A stretch of DNA of 64,000 bases from Dryomyza anilis (lineage: Eukaryota > Arthropoda > Insecta > Diptera > Dryomyzidae), in assembly GCA_951804985.1 (NCBI GenBank), contig OX638136.1, positions 8,249,852 to 8,313,851 of the forward strand, written 5' to 3'. The translations under genes were made by a program, and so were the position numbers. Shown here in pieces: positions 10,689 to 20,439 of this stretch. Position 1 is the first letter of the stretch, and each line of letters opens with the position of its first letter. The notes below the pieces were generated by a model, which was not told where the DNA came from, searched no databases, and saw only the letters and a list, made by a program, of their open reading frames with translations.

Positions 10689-12780
10689 GGACATAGACAA
10701 AAGCCAAAAATTTAGAAAAGTGAAGTGCATGGAAAAGTTTAGAGCACAAAGAAAATTTAAAGAAATAGTGAAAAGTTATATATAATTTTGAAAAATTTGA
10801 TAACAAGACATAAAACAATAAAGTAGCATCAACTACAAATTATTCGCTAACTGTACCAACAACAGAGCGTTGTGGCATCATTGTAAAAGTGGCATCAACT
10901 ACAAAACTACAAATGAAACTACAAATAAAGACTAGAATAGGATAGAACGAAAGCAATCAACATCGAGGAGTAATATTAACTTGCGAAAAACGAAGGAGGA
11001 ACAACATTACATTCAAGAAAGAAATAGTGAAGTTTGCTAAATAAAGTGAAGTCGAGAAGAACAGTGAAGTTAGTGAAGGACAAACATACTACAAGCGAAA
11101 ACTAGAACGAGAGGAAAGCTTACAAAAGCCGAGAAGAAACAGAGAAAAATTGCGAAAACGTAACACGTGAAGCATCGAAGGAAGAGAATAAGCGCAGTCA
11201 AAAGAAGTCGTGAAGAACAGTGAAGTTAGAGAAAAAAATAGTTTGCAAAATATGGCGATGGTGTAAAGAACAGTGAAGTTAATGAAAAATAGTTTGCTAA
11301 AAACAATGATGTAAAAAACACAAAATTAATAAAGCAGCTTGCTAAAACCGTGAGGCAGTGAAGAACAATTAAAGAATTGCGCAAATATAGTGAAGAAAAA
11401 TAAGAGAATAGTGAAGAACAGTGAAGAAAACAAAAGCATTCAAAGAGAACAGTGAAGTTGTGAAGAACATTGAAGAAAAATTAAAGAAGTTTAAAAAAAA
11501 AACAGTACACAAGTGTTGCACAGTGAAGAACAATACGGAGAAGATAAACAACATTTTAACAAAAGGATATAGCTAATAAACAGTGAGAAGGAATAAAATA
11601 TCAGTTAATTAAAAGTTAATAAATTATAAATGTTTAAAAAAGTAGAATGTAGCATTAACTACGAAACTACAAATTAAAAAGTCTAGCGAAAGCATAGAGA
11701 AAAAGTAAAAAGCGCAAAGTTAAATAAAATCAAGCGAACAAAAAGAAGTGAAAACATCAAAACTACTAAACAGAAACGATCAGTGAGCAAGGAAAGAGAG
11801 TGAAACAAAACAGTACAAAGGAACAGAGGAAAGAGGTGAAACAACTATGAAGTATAAAACAAACTGCGAAATAAAGTGTGTAAAGAAGAAGAACGCGAAG
11901 AATAGTTCACCAAAATATTAAATAACATTGAACAAAAATAGTGATAGAAACAATAAACAACAGCAGTGAAAATAATAACAAAGAATCAAATAAGAACATA
12001 AATAAACAATAACAATCAGTGACAAGAATAAAGTTATAGAAATCAAACAACTAGCTGTGAGACAATTTACAACATTGAGATACAAAAGCAAAATTGCAAA
12101 TTTAATAACATAAGAAAAATCAACTGTGAAACTTATAACAACAATCAGCAGTAGAAGTGTTAAAATATTAATCGACATTCAGAAAAAAAGTGATTTAAAT
12201 CGTTGAATGTTAAACAATGAATAAAGAGAGCAGTTAAAATGTTTAGAAAATATTGAACAACAAATTTTAAACATAAAAGCAACAAAAATTACAACAGATG
12301 GAACATTGTGAAAAGAGTTTAAAACAAAACCAGTGAATTAAATTAAAATTTTAACGAATAAACAAATATTTGACAATTATAACAACGGCGATTGAAGAAA
12401 AAGTAAACGCAACAAGTTTAAAACAGCAAGAACGCATGCGCCTCCGATTATAGCAAAGCCATCAAGCAACGCAATCGACAGCGCAGTCGCAGAGAACAGC
12501 AGAACGAAAAATTAGAAGCAGAGATAAAGAAAGCAGAGAAAATATCGCAAACGTAGCAGAGTGTATGCTCCGCATGAATTGATGACAGTGGCGTGTTTGA
12601 GCAGGGGCGTTGGTGAGCTGTGGAGTTATTGAGAAAATTTTTAAATTATAATACCTTTTAATTTATGTACAATTAAATTGAATTTAACTAAATTAATTTT
12701 GATAGTTTCTTAATCACTAAATTATTAAACAAATTATACTATTAAATTATATTATAAAATAAAACAAATTGTTATTCGAA
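10689..12780 (+). other. 2.1 kb A/G-rich leader of the gag-protease element
   Basis: No ORF of note is seen on the plus strand. The sequence is strongly purine-rich on the plus strand. It contains degenerate repeats of AGAACAGTGAAGTTAGTGAA with AATAGTTTGCTAAA (near 11051, 11212, 11263, 11357, 11411 and 11447) and of GTAGCATCAACTACAAA (10825, 10890 and 11648). This is long for a gypsy leader and may hold packaging or translation signals (inference). Confidence 0.6.
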
Positions 12781-14622
12781 ATGGACTTGACTGAGGTTTT
12801 AGCATTGACTGTGTACGGTTTGAAAGAGAAGTTAGAGGAGGCGGGGTTATTGTTGACAGGACGTAAAGCAGAACTGCAAGATAGATTGCTTAACCACTTA
12901 GGTCTGACGAGAGAAGATGAAAATGAGTCGCAGTATGATGACGCAGATTCAGTGGCAGCGCGTAACGTGATAGTAGAGCGGTCTACCTTTACGTTGAGAG
13001 ATATTCAAGATTCGCTATCCTCATTCTCGGGTTCAGGACATCCGGATGTTTCACAGTGGCTGCAGGAATTTGAGGATAATGCGCTTACTGTACGATGGAA
13101 TGAGCTGCAGATGTATATTTATGCGAAGCAACTGCTGAATGGAGCAGCGAAGATTTTTGTCAGAAGCCAAACTAAAATTAAAGATTGGCCATCACTCAAA
13201 GCATCGCTTAAGAAGGAATTTGGCACCAGACTATCAGCAATTGAAGTACACAGATTGCTGCGCAATCGACGCAAGAAGCCAATGGAAACGTTCAGAGAGT
13301 ATCTGTATAGTTTGCTAGAGATTGGAAGCTCTGTTGATTTAGACGATGAGAGCCTAATCGAATATTTTATCGATGGCATCCCTGATTCAAGGCTAAATAA
13401 AGGTATTTTGTACCAATCGCGTACGTTAGATGAGCTAAAAGAAAACTTGAATGTGTATGAAAAGGTTCGATACCAAAATCCGCAGTCATCAAACTCGAGA
13501 GGTAATCAGCCAACAGCAGCGCAGAAAACTATACCTGGACAAAACGTTCAGCAAGATCGACCAGAAAGTGAGAAAAGATGTTTTAAATGTGGAGGTAAAA
13601 ATCATATTGCCAGAGATTGTCCAGCAGCAGACTACAAGTGTTTCAAATGTCGCCAGACAGGGCATCGTTCATTTGAATGTAAATCACAACCTAGAGAAGA
13701 CAATATGAAAAATGATGGAAGAAACGTACATGTGTCGACTGAAAAAGTAGATGCCATTCAGATGTCGAAATGTAATCGTATTTTTAAAATAATACAAATT
13801 AAGAATTCTAAAATATCAACTTTAATTGATACTGGCAGTGATATCTGTGTGATAAGGCACGATATTTTTAAGAAGCTGGGTAACGTTGTTTTAAATCCGA
13901 AAATAAAGAGTTTGATTGGAATTGGTCAGATGGAGATAAATACACTTGGAAACTTTACAATACCGGTCGAAGTCGATGGAATTATATTGGAGATAAACTT
14001 TCACGTGGTAAGAGAGAACGATATTTCTTATCCCGCTGTAATAGGAAACGATATTCTGACTCAGGTTAATATGCAAATTAGTGCTGATGGCGCGAAATTT
14101 ATTATAAAACCGCAAAATAAAATAAAAACAGAAGTAAACAACGAGAAACAAGGGTATGTCGAATCAGTACGTGAATGCAGAGAGATGAATATAAACAGAA
14201 ACAACATAGATTATAGATGTCTACAAGAAAAGAGGAAGCAAGTGGACGATATAAGTCGAATCTCATGTCTCAAGCTTAAGAATGACTTGGAGCATCGCGA
14301 AAGAGAAGTATTTGTTCAAATCGGAAAGAAAAATCGTAAGAAAGACTGGAGAAAGTACGACATATCATCTACAGAGCCCATGAAACCTATTCATTTCGGC
14401 TCTGGACCGAAACAGAAATCAACGTATTTTAGATCGTGTAACTTCGTTAAAAATCGTAACCATGGTCGCTACACTGAGGGAAAGACAGAATATGTGGAAA
14501 GCACTATATTGTCGAACATCGTAACGCAGAATGTGAAAGAGAAACAGCACTACACATTCGGGTCGAATGCGCCGCAGGATGGCCGAATGTGGGATTTGAA
14601 AAGACGGACTGACATTATTTAG
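12781..14622 (+). CDS. gag-protease polyprotein with SAP-like N-terminus, intact
   Basis: An intact ORF of 613 residues from the ATG at 12781; the upstream in-frame codons at 12769 start with TTG, so I reject that longer start. Residues about 1-40 look like a SAP motif (LTVYGLKEKLEEAGLLLTGR then KAELQDRLLNHL), a DNA-binding helix pair. Residues about 85-230 form a retrotransposon gag capsid-like region (WLQEFEDNA ... FREYLYSLLEIG). Two CCHC knuckles follow (CFKCGGKNHIARDC and CFKCRQTGHRSFEC), binding RNA. An aspartic protease comes next with catalytic LIDTGSDICVIR and a later AVIGNDIL block. The last ~150 residues are basic and unrecognised. The frame ends 35 nt inside the 3' LTR, which supplies the stop. 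There is no pol domain. The intact frame and matching LTRs suggest a recently mobile, trans-mobilised element. Confidence 0.9.
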   Translation: MDLTEVLALTVYGLKEKLEEAGLLLTGRKAELQDRLLNHLGLTREDENESQYDDADSVAARNVIVERSTFTLRDIQDSLSSFSGSGHPDVSQWLQEFEDNALTVRWNELQMYIYAKQLLNGAAKIFVRSQTKIKDWPSLKASLKKEFGTRLSAIEVHRLLRNRRKKPMETFREYLYSLLEIGSSVDLDDESLIEYFIDGIPDSRLNKGILYQSRTLDELKENLNVYEKVRYQNPQSSNSRGNQPTAAQKTIPGQNVQQDRPESEKRCFKCGGKNHIARDCPAADYKCFKCRQTGHRSFECKSQPREDNMKNDGRNVHVSTEKVDAIQMSKCNRIFKIIQIKNSKISTLIDTGSDICVIRHDIFKKLGNVVLNPKIKSLIGIGQMEINTLGNFTIPVEVDGIILEINFHVVRENDISYPAVIGNDILTQVNMQISADGAKFIIKPQNKIKTEVNNEKQGYVESVRECREMNINRNNIDYRCLQEKRKQVDDISRISCLKLKNDLEHREREVFVQIGKKNRKKDWRKYDISSTEPMKPIHFGSGPKQKSTYFRSCNFVKNRNHGRYTEGKTEYVESTILSNIVTQNVKEKQHYTFGSNAPQDGRMWDLKRRTDII

Positions 14623-14918
14623 TAATTAACGGACATACTTTTGAATTCAGACCTAGTAGGCGACGAAATTGAACGAACGGACGAAGAACAAACAAAAACT
14701 TGACGAAGCATCTATTAAAATTAAAGCTAGACAGAAAACGGACGACAGAGTTGAATTGTGACGCGGACGAAACAGACCGACATTGTGACGAATTAATATA
14801 AAACTTAACTTAAAACTATTATTTAAAACTGTAAATAAATTAAACTAACTATTTTTAAAATAAATACTTCATTAAATAAAACAACGAGAAGAACTTTATT
14901 ATTATTTGAGGGAAAACC

Positions 14919-14922
<4 letters not shown>
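14588..14922 (+). repeat. 3' LTR of the gag-protease element
   Basis: 335 bp, one visible mismatch to 10332-10666. The gag-protease ORF runs 35 nt into it. The bases just before it (GCCGCAGGATGGCCGAA) are not a polypurine tract, so the normal 3' internal end has been lost in this copy or family. Confidence 0.93.
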
Positions 14923-14961
<39 letters not shown>

Positions 14962-14962
14962 A

Positions 14963-15015
<53 letters not shown>
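14923..15015. repeat. (TA)n microsatellite, right part
   Basis: Nearly pure TA dinucleotides, broken by ATCAAATG near 14960. It continues the run at 10262-10331 that was split by the LTR element. The minus-strand ORF here (14823-15101, poly Ile-Tyr) is an artefact. Confidence 0.9.
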
Positions 15016-15019
<4 letters not shown>

Positions 15020-16910
15020 AAAAAAAGAAAATGGATTTTATTAAAAAAAAAGGAAGGATATTAACTGTTCTACAGTTTTTTATTTTTTTTATAAAATACA
15101 ATAATTTATTGTTCTATAACTTGTGTTCGTCGGAAAGGAGACAACGGACATCAAAATTATGGTAGCTCGTCCGATTGCTCCAGTGTAACGATCTTCTCAA
15201 TACTTAGTCTTCGCCGCAACGTAGTCGAGCATGGTCCTCGTCCATTATTTCCACTGCTATCGGTGGACGCCCAGCGCACCGTATGGCCCATTGTCGAAGA
15301 CCGCCATTCCGTGGGTGTTGTATTTTAATGCCCTTGTATGCATACTGCTCTCGTCGCCGTTGTTGCCGTGAGATCTTATGGCTGGGTGCTGCCATACTCC
15401 CTGGCAACGGTCCATCGAATTATAGCACGCGTGGTGGCTGTTGACTGCAACTCGGGATGTCGTCTAACAACATTATTGCAGCGAATGGTGAGACTGGCGC
15501 TGCCTTCGGGTTTACTGGTGCTGTCTTCGTAACTGCTGTCGAAGCTTTCGGATCGGCTGGCAGCAGTGATGATATTTTCAGTACAATTGTATTTTTTTCA
15601 GTAGAATTTCAATACCAAAAGTACGCAAGCACTCCCCAGACCATTTTAGTACAATTCCATTTTAATAGATTCCAAAACTAAATTTACTGATCACAAGTAA
15701 CATAAATATAAACAATTTTAACATAAAACTTAATTTAATATACCGCATTTTCAATTTGATTTATATGAAAACTTTCACGAAATTCGTTATTAAATTTCAG
15801 TTCTAGAATAATTTTGACTATAGTTACGGTCGAAATATTTTGAACCAGTAATTGAACCGTTAACGATGTTATTTTAAAACAGTTTAATTTTAAAACCCGA
15901 AACTGTAACTAAAACGTTATACTAAAATCATAGGTACATAAATAAAACCTTCATTTTATTAAAAAATGTTTATTTATTTTTCTATTTTAATATTTTATTA
16001 AAAGTATAATTACAATTTGTATGTAATTGATCTCTTGGTCTTGTGTAGGAAAAATAATTTGTTTTGGCAATATATTAAAAATAGGATAACAAGTAACAGT
16101 AGTACAAGCACCGAATTGGTATACCGGAATATTTAAAAAAGGGTAACATGGAAATGAATAACTCTTTCTTCAATAAAAAATCAAAATTTTGTTTTAAACA
16201 CAAATTCTGTATTTCGATACATATATATATATATATATTACGAATTATTTAAAAGTCAAGAAGTGTGAAATTTTAATAATTTTGACGTTAATTTTTCGTC
16301 ATTACTTCATTGCAAAATACAGAAAGAGGCTCTTATTACATAGTTTTAAAATTTTTACATTCAAATATTTAAATTTATGAAATAAAAATACAATTTGGTT
16401 CCATTTATTAAAATTTTTTTACGATATGTTACAATATCGACAGTTTGAAATATTATTCCTGGCTGGACTGATGATGTCGGGTCGGCTGGCGATGACTTTG
16501 GTTCGGTTGATTTGATCCGTACCAGTGGTGGTGGTGCTCGTGCTTCCGAATTCTTGAACGTTATCTTCCTTCGGGCTGGCTGCTCCCGGGGATACTCTAT
16601 GGGGGCAGCACTACCTCCGACTGGACAGACACCTTCGGTCTCGGAGTGGCCTCGGGTGGTGGCGTAAATGTGTCCACTTTTTTCGGCATCCTCGAATTTC
16701 GCAAAAATTGTGCGACTTTGCCTGGTGGAACAGGATTTGTGCGTTTGTGCATGAAAAAGTATTTTTTATTTCTATAATTATAATTTATTTGAAATCAGAA
16801 AAAATAATAATTTAACTAAAGCTGTAATATGTTCAAAATATTGAAGTTATATTTAATTCATTTAACATATTCCGAACAATAATATATATCAACATATTTC
16901 TACAGCAAAA
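15016..16910 (-). repeat. unidentified repeat R1, long copy
   Basis: Homologous at both ends to 34366-35040. The shared left end is GAAAATGGATTTTATT followed by an A-rich run; the shared right end runs to CAAAAATGGGTGT. The second copy lacks about 1.2 kb (roughly 15465-16670). On the minus strand the order suggests a transcribed unit: a possible ATG at about 16754 (MHKRTNPVPPGKVAQF...), Pro-rich coding-like sequence (TFTPPPEATPRPKV) broken by a stop near 16600, the small ORF at 15407-15204, then AATAAA-type signals near 15100 and 15040. I recognise no protein family. It could be the 3' part of a transposon or a duplicated host-derived sequence. Confidence 0.6.
15204..15407 (-). CDS. small conserved ORF of repeat R1, function unknown
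   Basis: 67 codons. The core reads SMAAPSHKISRQQRRREQY, then a KGIKIQHP block, then GLRQWAIRC and RPPIAVEIM. The same frame is open in the second R1 copy (34775-34437) with scattered amino-acid differences. The protein is very basic and has no recognised fold. The first codon (CTG/ATG ambiguity) is uncertain; in an overlapping frame both copies carry EYGSTQP followed by a stop. It may be the remainder of a longer coding region with a frameshift. Coding status is unproven. Confidence 0.35.
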   Translation of the reverse strand: MPGSMAAPSHKISRQQRRREQYAYKGIKIQHPRNGGLRQWAIRCAGRPPIAVEIMDEDHARLRCGED

Positions 16911-17309
16911 ATGGGTGTAACTATAAAACACCAATAACATTTACCTCTAAGGAACCTACAATCAACATTATGATCAATGATCTACAATCAACATTATTCT
17001 ATTATCTACATTTGTGTTGTTATTAAATAACAATATTTACCGCTTAGGAACCTACAATCAAGATTATGATCAATGATCTACTATCAACAAGGAAACTACA
17101 ATCAGCGTTATAATCAAAGATCTACAATCAGCATTATTCTAATATCAACATTTGTGTTTCTATTAAATAACAATATTTACTGCTTAGGAACCTATCAACA
17201 TTATTCTACTATCAACAATTGCGTTGCTATTAAATAACAATATTTACCGCTTAGGAACATACATTAACATACTGTCAACATGTATGTTGCAATTAAAAAC
17301 TAATAAGGC
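16911..17309. repeat. irregular minisatellite (CGCTTAGGAACCTACAATCAACATTA type)
   Basis: Tandem units of roughly 70-100 bp containing TTACCGCTTAGGAACCTACAATCAACATTAT, TGATCAATGATCTACAATC, TCAACATTTGTGTTGCTATTAAATAACAATA. The same array, longer, is at 35041-35910. Both arrays have R1 on the left and a gypsy pol piece on the right. Confidence 0.8.
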
Positions 17310-17388
17310 GCCAATGCCAAAACCAATTATTTAAAAAATGGCGGTACCACCCTGCCAAACCCAGAAATCCTCTGACTTGCGTACAAAT
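17310..17388 (-). pseudogene. short gypsy pol fragment
   Basis: About 75 bp closely match 36417-36494 of gypsy copy 3 (GCGCCAATGCCAAAACC and CCCTGCCAAACCCAGAAATCCTCTGACTTGC), the junction between RT thumb and RNase H on the minus strand. It is cut by the non-LTR element that starts at about 17389. Confidence 0.75.
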
Positions 17389-19344
17389 CCACCCTGCAGT
17401 CTGTAGCTACGCGAGCTGCAGACACAAAGAGAAGAGAACTGAAGAGAGACGTCGAGACAAGATTGAGATGCATGGGGACAGGAATGAGGCTCGAAAATTC
17501 TTCGAGAAAATAAGACGCCTAGCCGGAGGTTCAAAATTCGGAGCATCTTCTTGTAAAGATGAGAACGGGAATCTAGTGACAGATATCCAGAGTACACTGA
17601 AATTATGGAGAGATCACTTTTCTAAACTGCTGACCGGTGATAATGACCGCAATTCCACCGATAGAGAAGTAAACCCGGCTACCCCAGTATTTGATGACGA
17701 CGTTGAGATTCCGCCTCCCGACCATGACGAGGTCAGAACAGCCACCGCTCGGCTGAAAAACAATAAAGCCGCAGGTGCTGATGGCCTGCCTGCTGAAGTG
17801 TATAAGACCGGAGGCGAAGAGCTAATAGAGAGCATGCACGAGCTCGTAAGCAAAATATGGTCGGATGAAAGCATGCCAAGTGACTGGAACCTCAGTGTAC
17901 TCTGCCCAATCCTTAAGAAAGGGGATCCCACTATCCCACTAACTACTGTGGGATCAGGCTACTCAATATCGCATACAAGGTTCTATCGAGCGTATTATGT
18001 GAAAGACTGAAACAGACTGATTAGACCTTATCAGTGCGGCTTCAGACCTGGAAAGTACATCATAGACCAGATTTTCAGTTTGCGCCTAATCCAGGAAAAG
18101 ACTCTAGAAAAACAGATCGACACCTACCACATATTAGTCGACTAGAAAGCCGCCTTCGACACTCCGATAAGGGAACGATTATACGCCGCAATGTCTGAGT
18201 TCGGTATACCTGCGAAACACTATAAGGCTTTGCAGAAGGACCCACACGTTGCTCAGTGAGAATAGAAAATGACCTCTCCGAGCCATTTCATACCAAACGA
18301 GGTTTCAGGCAGGGTCACTCCATTTCGTGCGACTTTTAAATTTATTGATGGAGAAAATAGTACTAGCTGCCGTTCCGTCTCGCAAATACCGATGATATTG
18401 ATATCATTGGCAGGAGCACACGAGCAGTCAGCGCAGCATTCTCCATATTGTAGAAAGAGTCACGTCGAATCGGTCTCTAACGAGAAAAAGACGAAGTTCC
18501 TTGTGTCAACAAGCAGAAAGGAGTCCGTATGTCTTAGACAAAAAGCTGATTTTGACACCCACAAGTTCGAAGGACTTCGTCTATTTGGGATCCAGCATCA
18601 ACAGCAAACAACGACGTTAGTCTGGATTAAACGGATTAAACGATTAAACGGAGAATAACTCTTGCCAACAGGTGCTACTTTGGGCTCAGTAGGCAATTTA
18701 AAAGTAGAGCCCTCTCTCTTTGACACCCACAAGTTCGAAGGACTTCGTCTATTTGGGATCCAGCATCAACAACAAACAACGACGTCAGTCTGGAGATTAA
18801 ACGGAGAATAACTCTTGCCAACAGGTGCTACTTTGGGCTCAGTAGGCAATTTAAAAGTAGAGCCCTCTCTCGCCGGACAAAAATAACGCTCTACAAGTCA
18901 CTCATCATGCCCGTCCTACTTTATGGTGCAGAACCATGGACGCTGGCCTCCACCGATGAGAGAGTACTGGGAGCGTTCGAGAGAAAGATTCTCCGTAAAA
19001 TCTTTGGGCCCTATGTGCTTTGCTAACGAGTATCGAATCAGGATGAACCATGAGCTGTATGATTTATTCGACGACAATGACATAGTCAAGCGCATCAAGA
19101 TCCAACGGCTTCGTTGGCTAGGTCATGTCGAACGAATTGATGAAAACACTCCAGCTAAGAAGGTGCTTGAATCGAGGCTTGAAGGTGGACAGCGTAGAAG
19201 AGGGCGTCCACATCTGCGTTGGAAAGACCAGGTTGAGGACAACGCTTGGTATTTATAACTGGCGTCAGCGCGCGCAAAGCAGAAGCGACTGGCGCGGCTT
19301 TATCTCAGCGGCCAAAACCGACCCACAGTTGTAAGGGCCATTTA
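17389..19344 (+). pseudogene. non-LTR retrotransposon RT relic (RTE/I-like type)
   Basis: 17468-18010 encodes the first RT blocks: KDENGNLVTD, then NNKAAGADGLPAEVYKTGGEEL and SDWNLSVLCPILKKGDP. The next block, CGFRPGKYIIDQIFSLR, follows in another frame near 18030, then HILVD with a stop before the KAAFD block. Downstream there is a large loss, so no YADD motif is visible. The C-terminal part at 18880-19258 reads LGAFERKILRKIFGP, then RIKIQRLRWLGHVERID and RRRGRPHLRWKDQV, typical of the tail of insect non-LTR RT proteins. The 3' end is an AAGTAAGTAAGTA run, as expected for elements that end in short tandem repeats. It is 5' truncated, with many frameshifts and stops. Confidence 0.8.
18552..18872 (+). 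repeat. internal tandem duplication of about 160 bp
   Basis: The stretch from TTTGACACCCACAAGTTCGAAG to AAAGTAGAGCCCTCTCT occurs twice in a row (about 18552-18718 and 18720-18871). It differs by a few substitutions and by an extra GATTAAACG-type repeat in the first copy. It lies inside the non-LTR relic and arose after its insertion or in its source. Confidence 0.85.
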
Positions 19345-19470
19345 AGTAAGTAAGTATTTTACGCTGTCGGTGGTTAGCCGACGGTAATGTGTTAAACCGA
19401 TAGTGCAAACTACAGTATGGCGTTCGGGTATGACCCGACGGTATGGTGTTCGGTAGCCGACAGAAAAGCA
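19345..19470 (+). repeat. GTTCGG/AGCCGACGG minisatellite, right fragment
   Basis: Contains GGTGGTTAGCCGACGGTAATG, TATGGCGTTCGGGTATGACCCGACGG and GGTGTTCGGTAGCCGACAG. Same unit and orientation as 9718-10163. It follows directly on the AAGTAAGTA tail of the non-LTR relic. Confidence 0.7.
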
Positions 19471-19904
19471 ATTTCCGACTTCACAATGTATTAACTGGTG
19501 GTTTTCCACTAGAGTTGTTGCTGCAATTCACCTTTCGGCAATTCGCTACTAAAAATACAGAAAAAGAACACTACGTCTCCGAACTGTCTTGTGCAACCGA
19601 GCAAGCATCTCATGAATACCATTTGTGTTAAAGCACACGGAAATTATATTGTGCATGAACGTAAAACTGCGCCAGCTGTCAGCTGACTGCCATCCAATTA
19701 GCTTGTGTCGTATGTTGTTACTATGGTTTTCTAACTGTAGTGCATTTTTGCACTGTATTAGTGCAGTAGTATCAGAATGGTTAAAGGGTGTTTCGTAGTA
19801 CATATTTGTAATACATCAACGGTTCCGTCCCTCCCCACTTCGGAGATCAATTTTCAGAGAGAATTGATATTATGTATCCATATATTATACATTTTTTTAT
19901 AAGT
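19471..19904. other. unassigned stretch
   Basis: No repeat partner, domain or convincing ORF was seen. The ORFs at 19443-19631 and 19549-19803 are short, overlap on opposite strands and show no motif. Confidence 0.4.
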
Positions 19905-20350
19905 ATATATAAGTCAAATTTTTTAAATTAAAATCCGAAATGCTTGTGCAGTTTGAGATAACTTTAATTAAAAAACTCAGAAAAATACAGTAAAATTATG
20001 CTCCACTTGAATAAGGCCAGATCAAATTAATGATGAAAAACACAGTAAACCATGTATTTTTGAAAACTTTAGTACAACACATTTAAGAGTGGCTATTTTT
20101 ATTATTATTTTAAAAGTCCATTCTTCAAATTAACTTAAATGTAGTCAACGATAGCATTTTAAAGAATACCTCAATCAAAATATTACTGAAATCCTGACTG
20201 TAATTATTCAAAAAAAAAAATGCATTATTTATCATCAGCTTCACTAATATTGTAAACTGACCATTAAATATAAGTTTCTGTACTGTTTAACACATCCTTA
20301 GAAATTTCTTAAGATTTCTAATTTTAAAAAAGTTGACTTTTTATAACGTA
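19905..20350 (-). repeat. R2 block, inverted copy
   Basis: Reverse complement of pieces of R2 as read at 23880-24250 and 33550-33930. Examples are AGTACAACACATTTAAGAGTGGCTATTTTTATTA, TTTAATTAAAAAACTCAGAAAAATACAG, and TCATCAGCTTC...TAACTGACCATTAA...GTTTAACACA. With the direct R2 copy starting at 20440 it makes a second inverted-repeat configuration. Confidence 0.75.
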
Positions 20351-20439
20351 ACCCTTGTTTTTATTATCCCTAATGCACATATTGGATAAATGTTGTAATT
20401 TACTAGTAGGGAATTGCATGGACAATGTTTGATTAGTTT

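Larger units (their letters stand above)
10332..14922 (+). mobile_element. complete non-autonomous LTR retrotransposon (gag-protease only)
   Basis: The element has two 335-bp LTRs (10332-10666 and 14588-14922), both beginning TGTGGGATTTG and ending AAACCTACA. I find one mismatch between them by eye (GTGAAGAATT against GTGACGAATT), so it inserted recently. It sits in a (TA)n run; the flanks TATA/TATA are compatible with a 4-bp duplication but cannot be told from the microsatellite. The interior has a primer binding site, a 2.1 kb A-rich leader and one 613-codon ORF for gag and protease. RT, RNase H and integrase are missing entirely, so it must rely on proteins from another element. No polypurine tract is visible before the 3' LTR. 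Confidence 0.9.

Noticed and set aside
12769..12780. Start of the gag-protease ORF at 12769
   Set aside because: The codon there is TTG; the first ATG is at 12781 and leads directly into the SAP-like motif.
14823..15101. Minus-strand ORF of 92 codons with poly Ile-Tyr
   Set aside because: Translation of a (TA)n microsatellite.
16911..17309. CRISPR-like array in the CGCTTAGGAACC repeats
   Set aside because: Unit lengths and spacers are irregular, there are no cas genes, and the context is an animal genome. It is a minisatellite.
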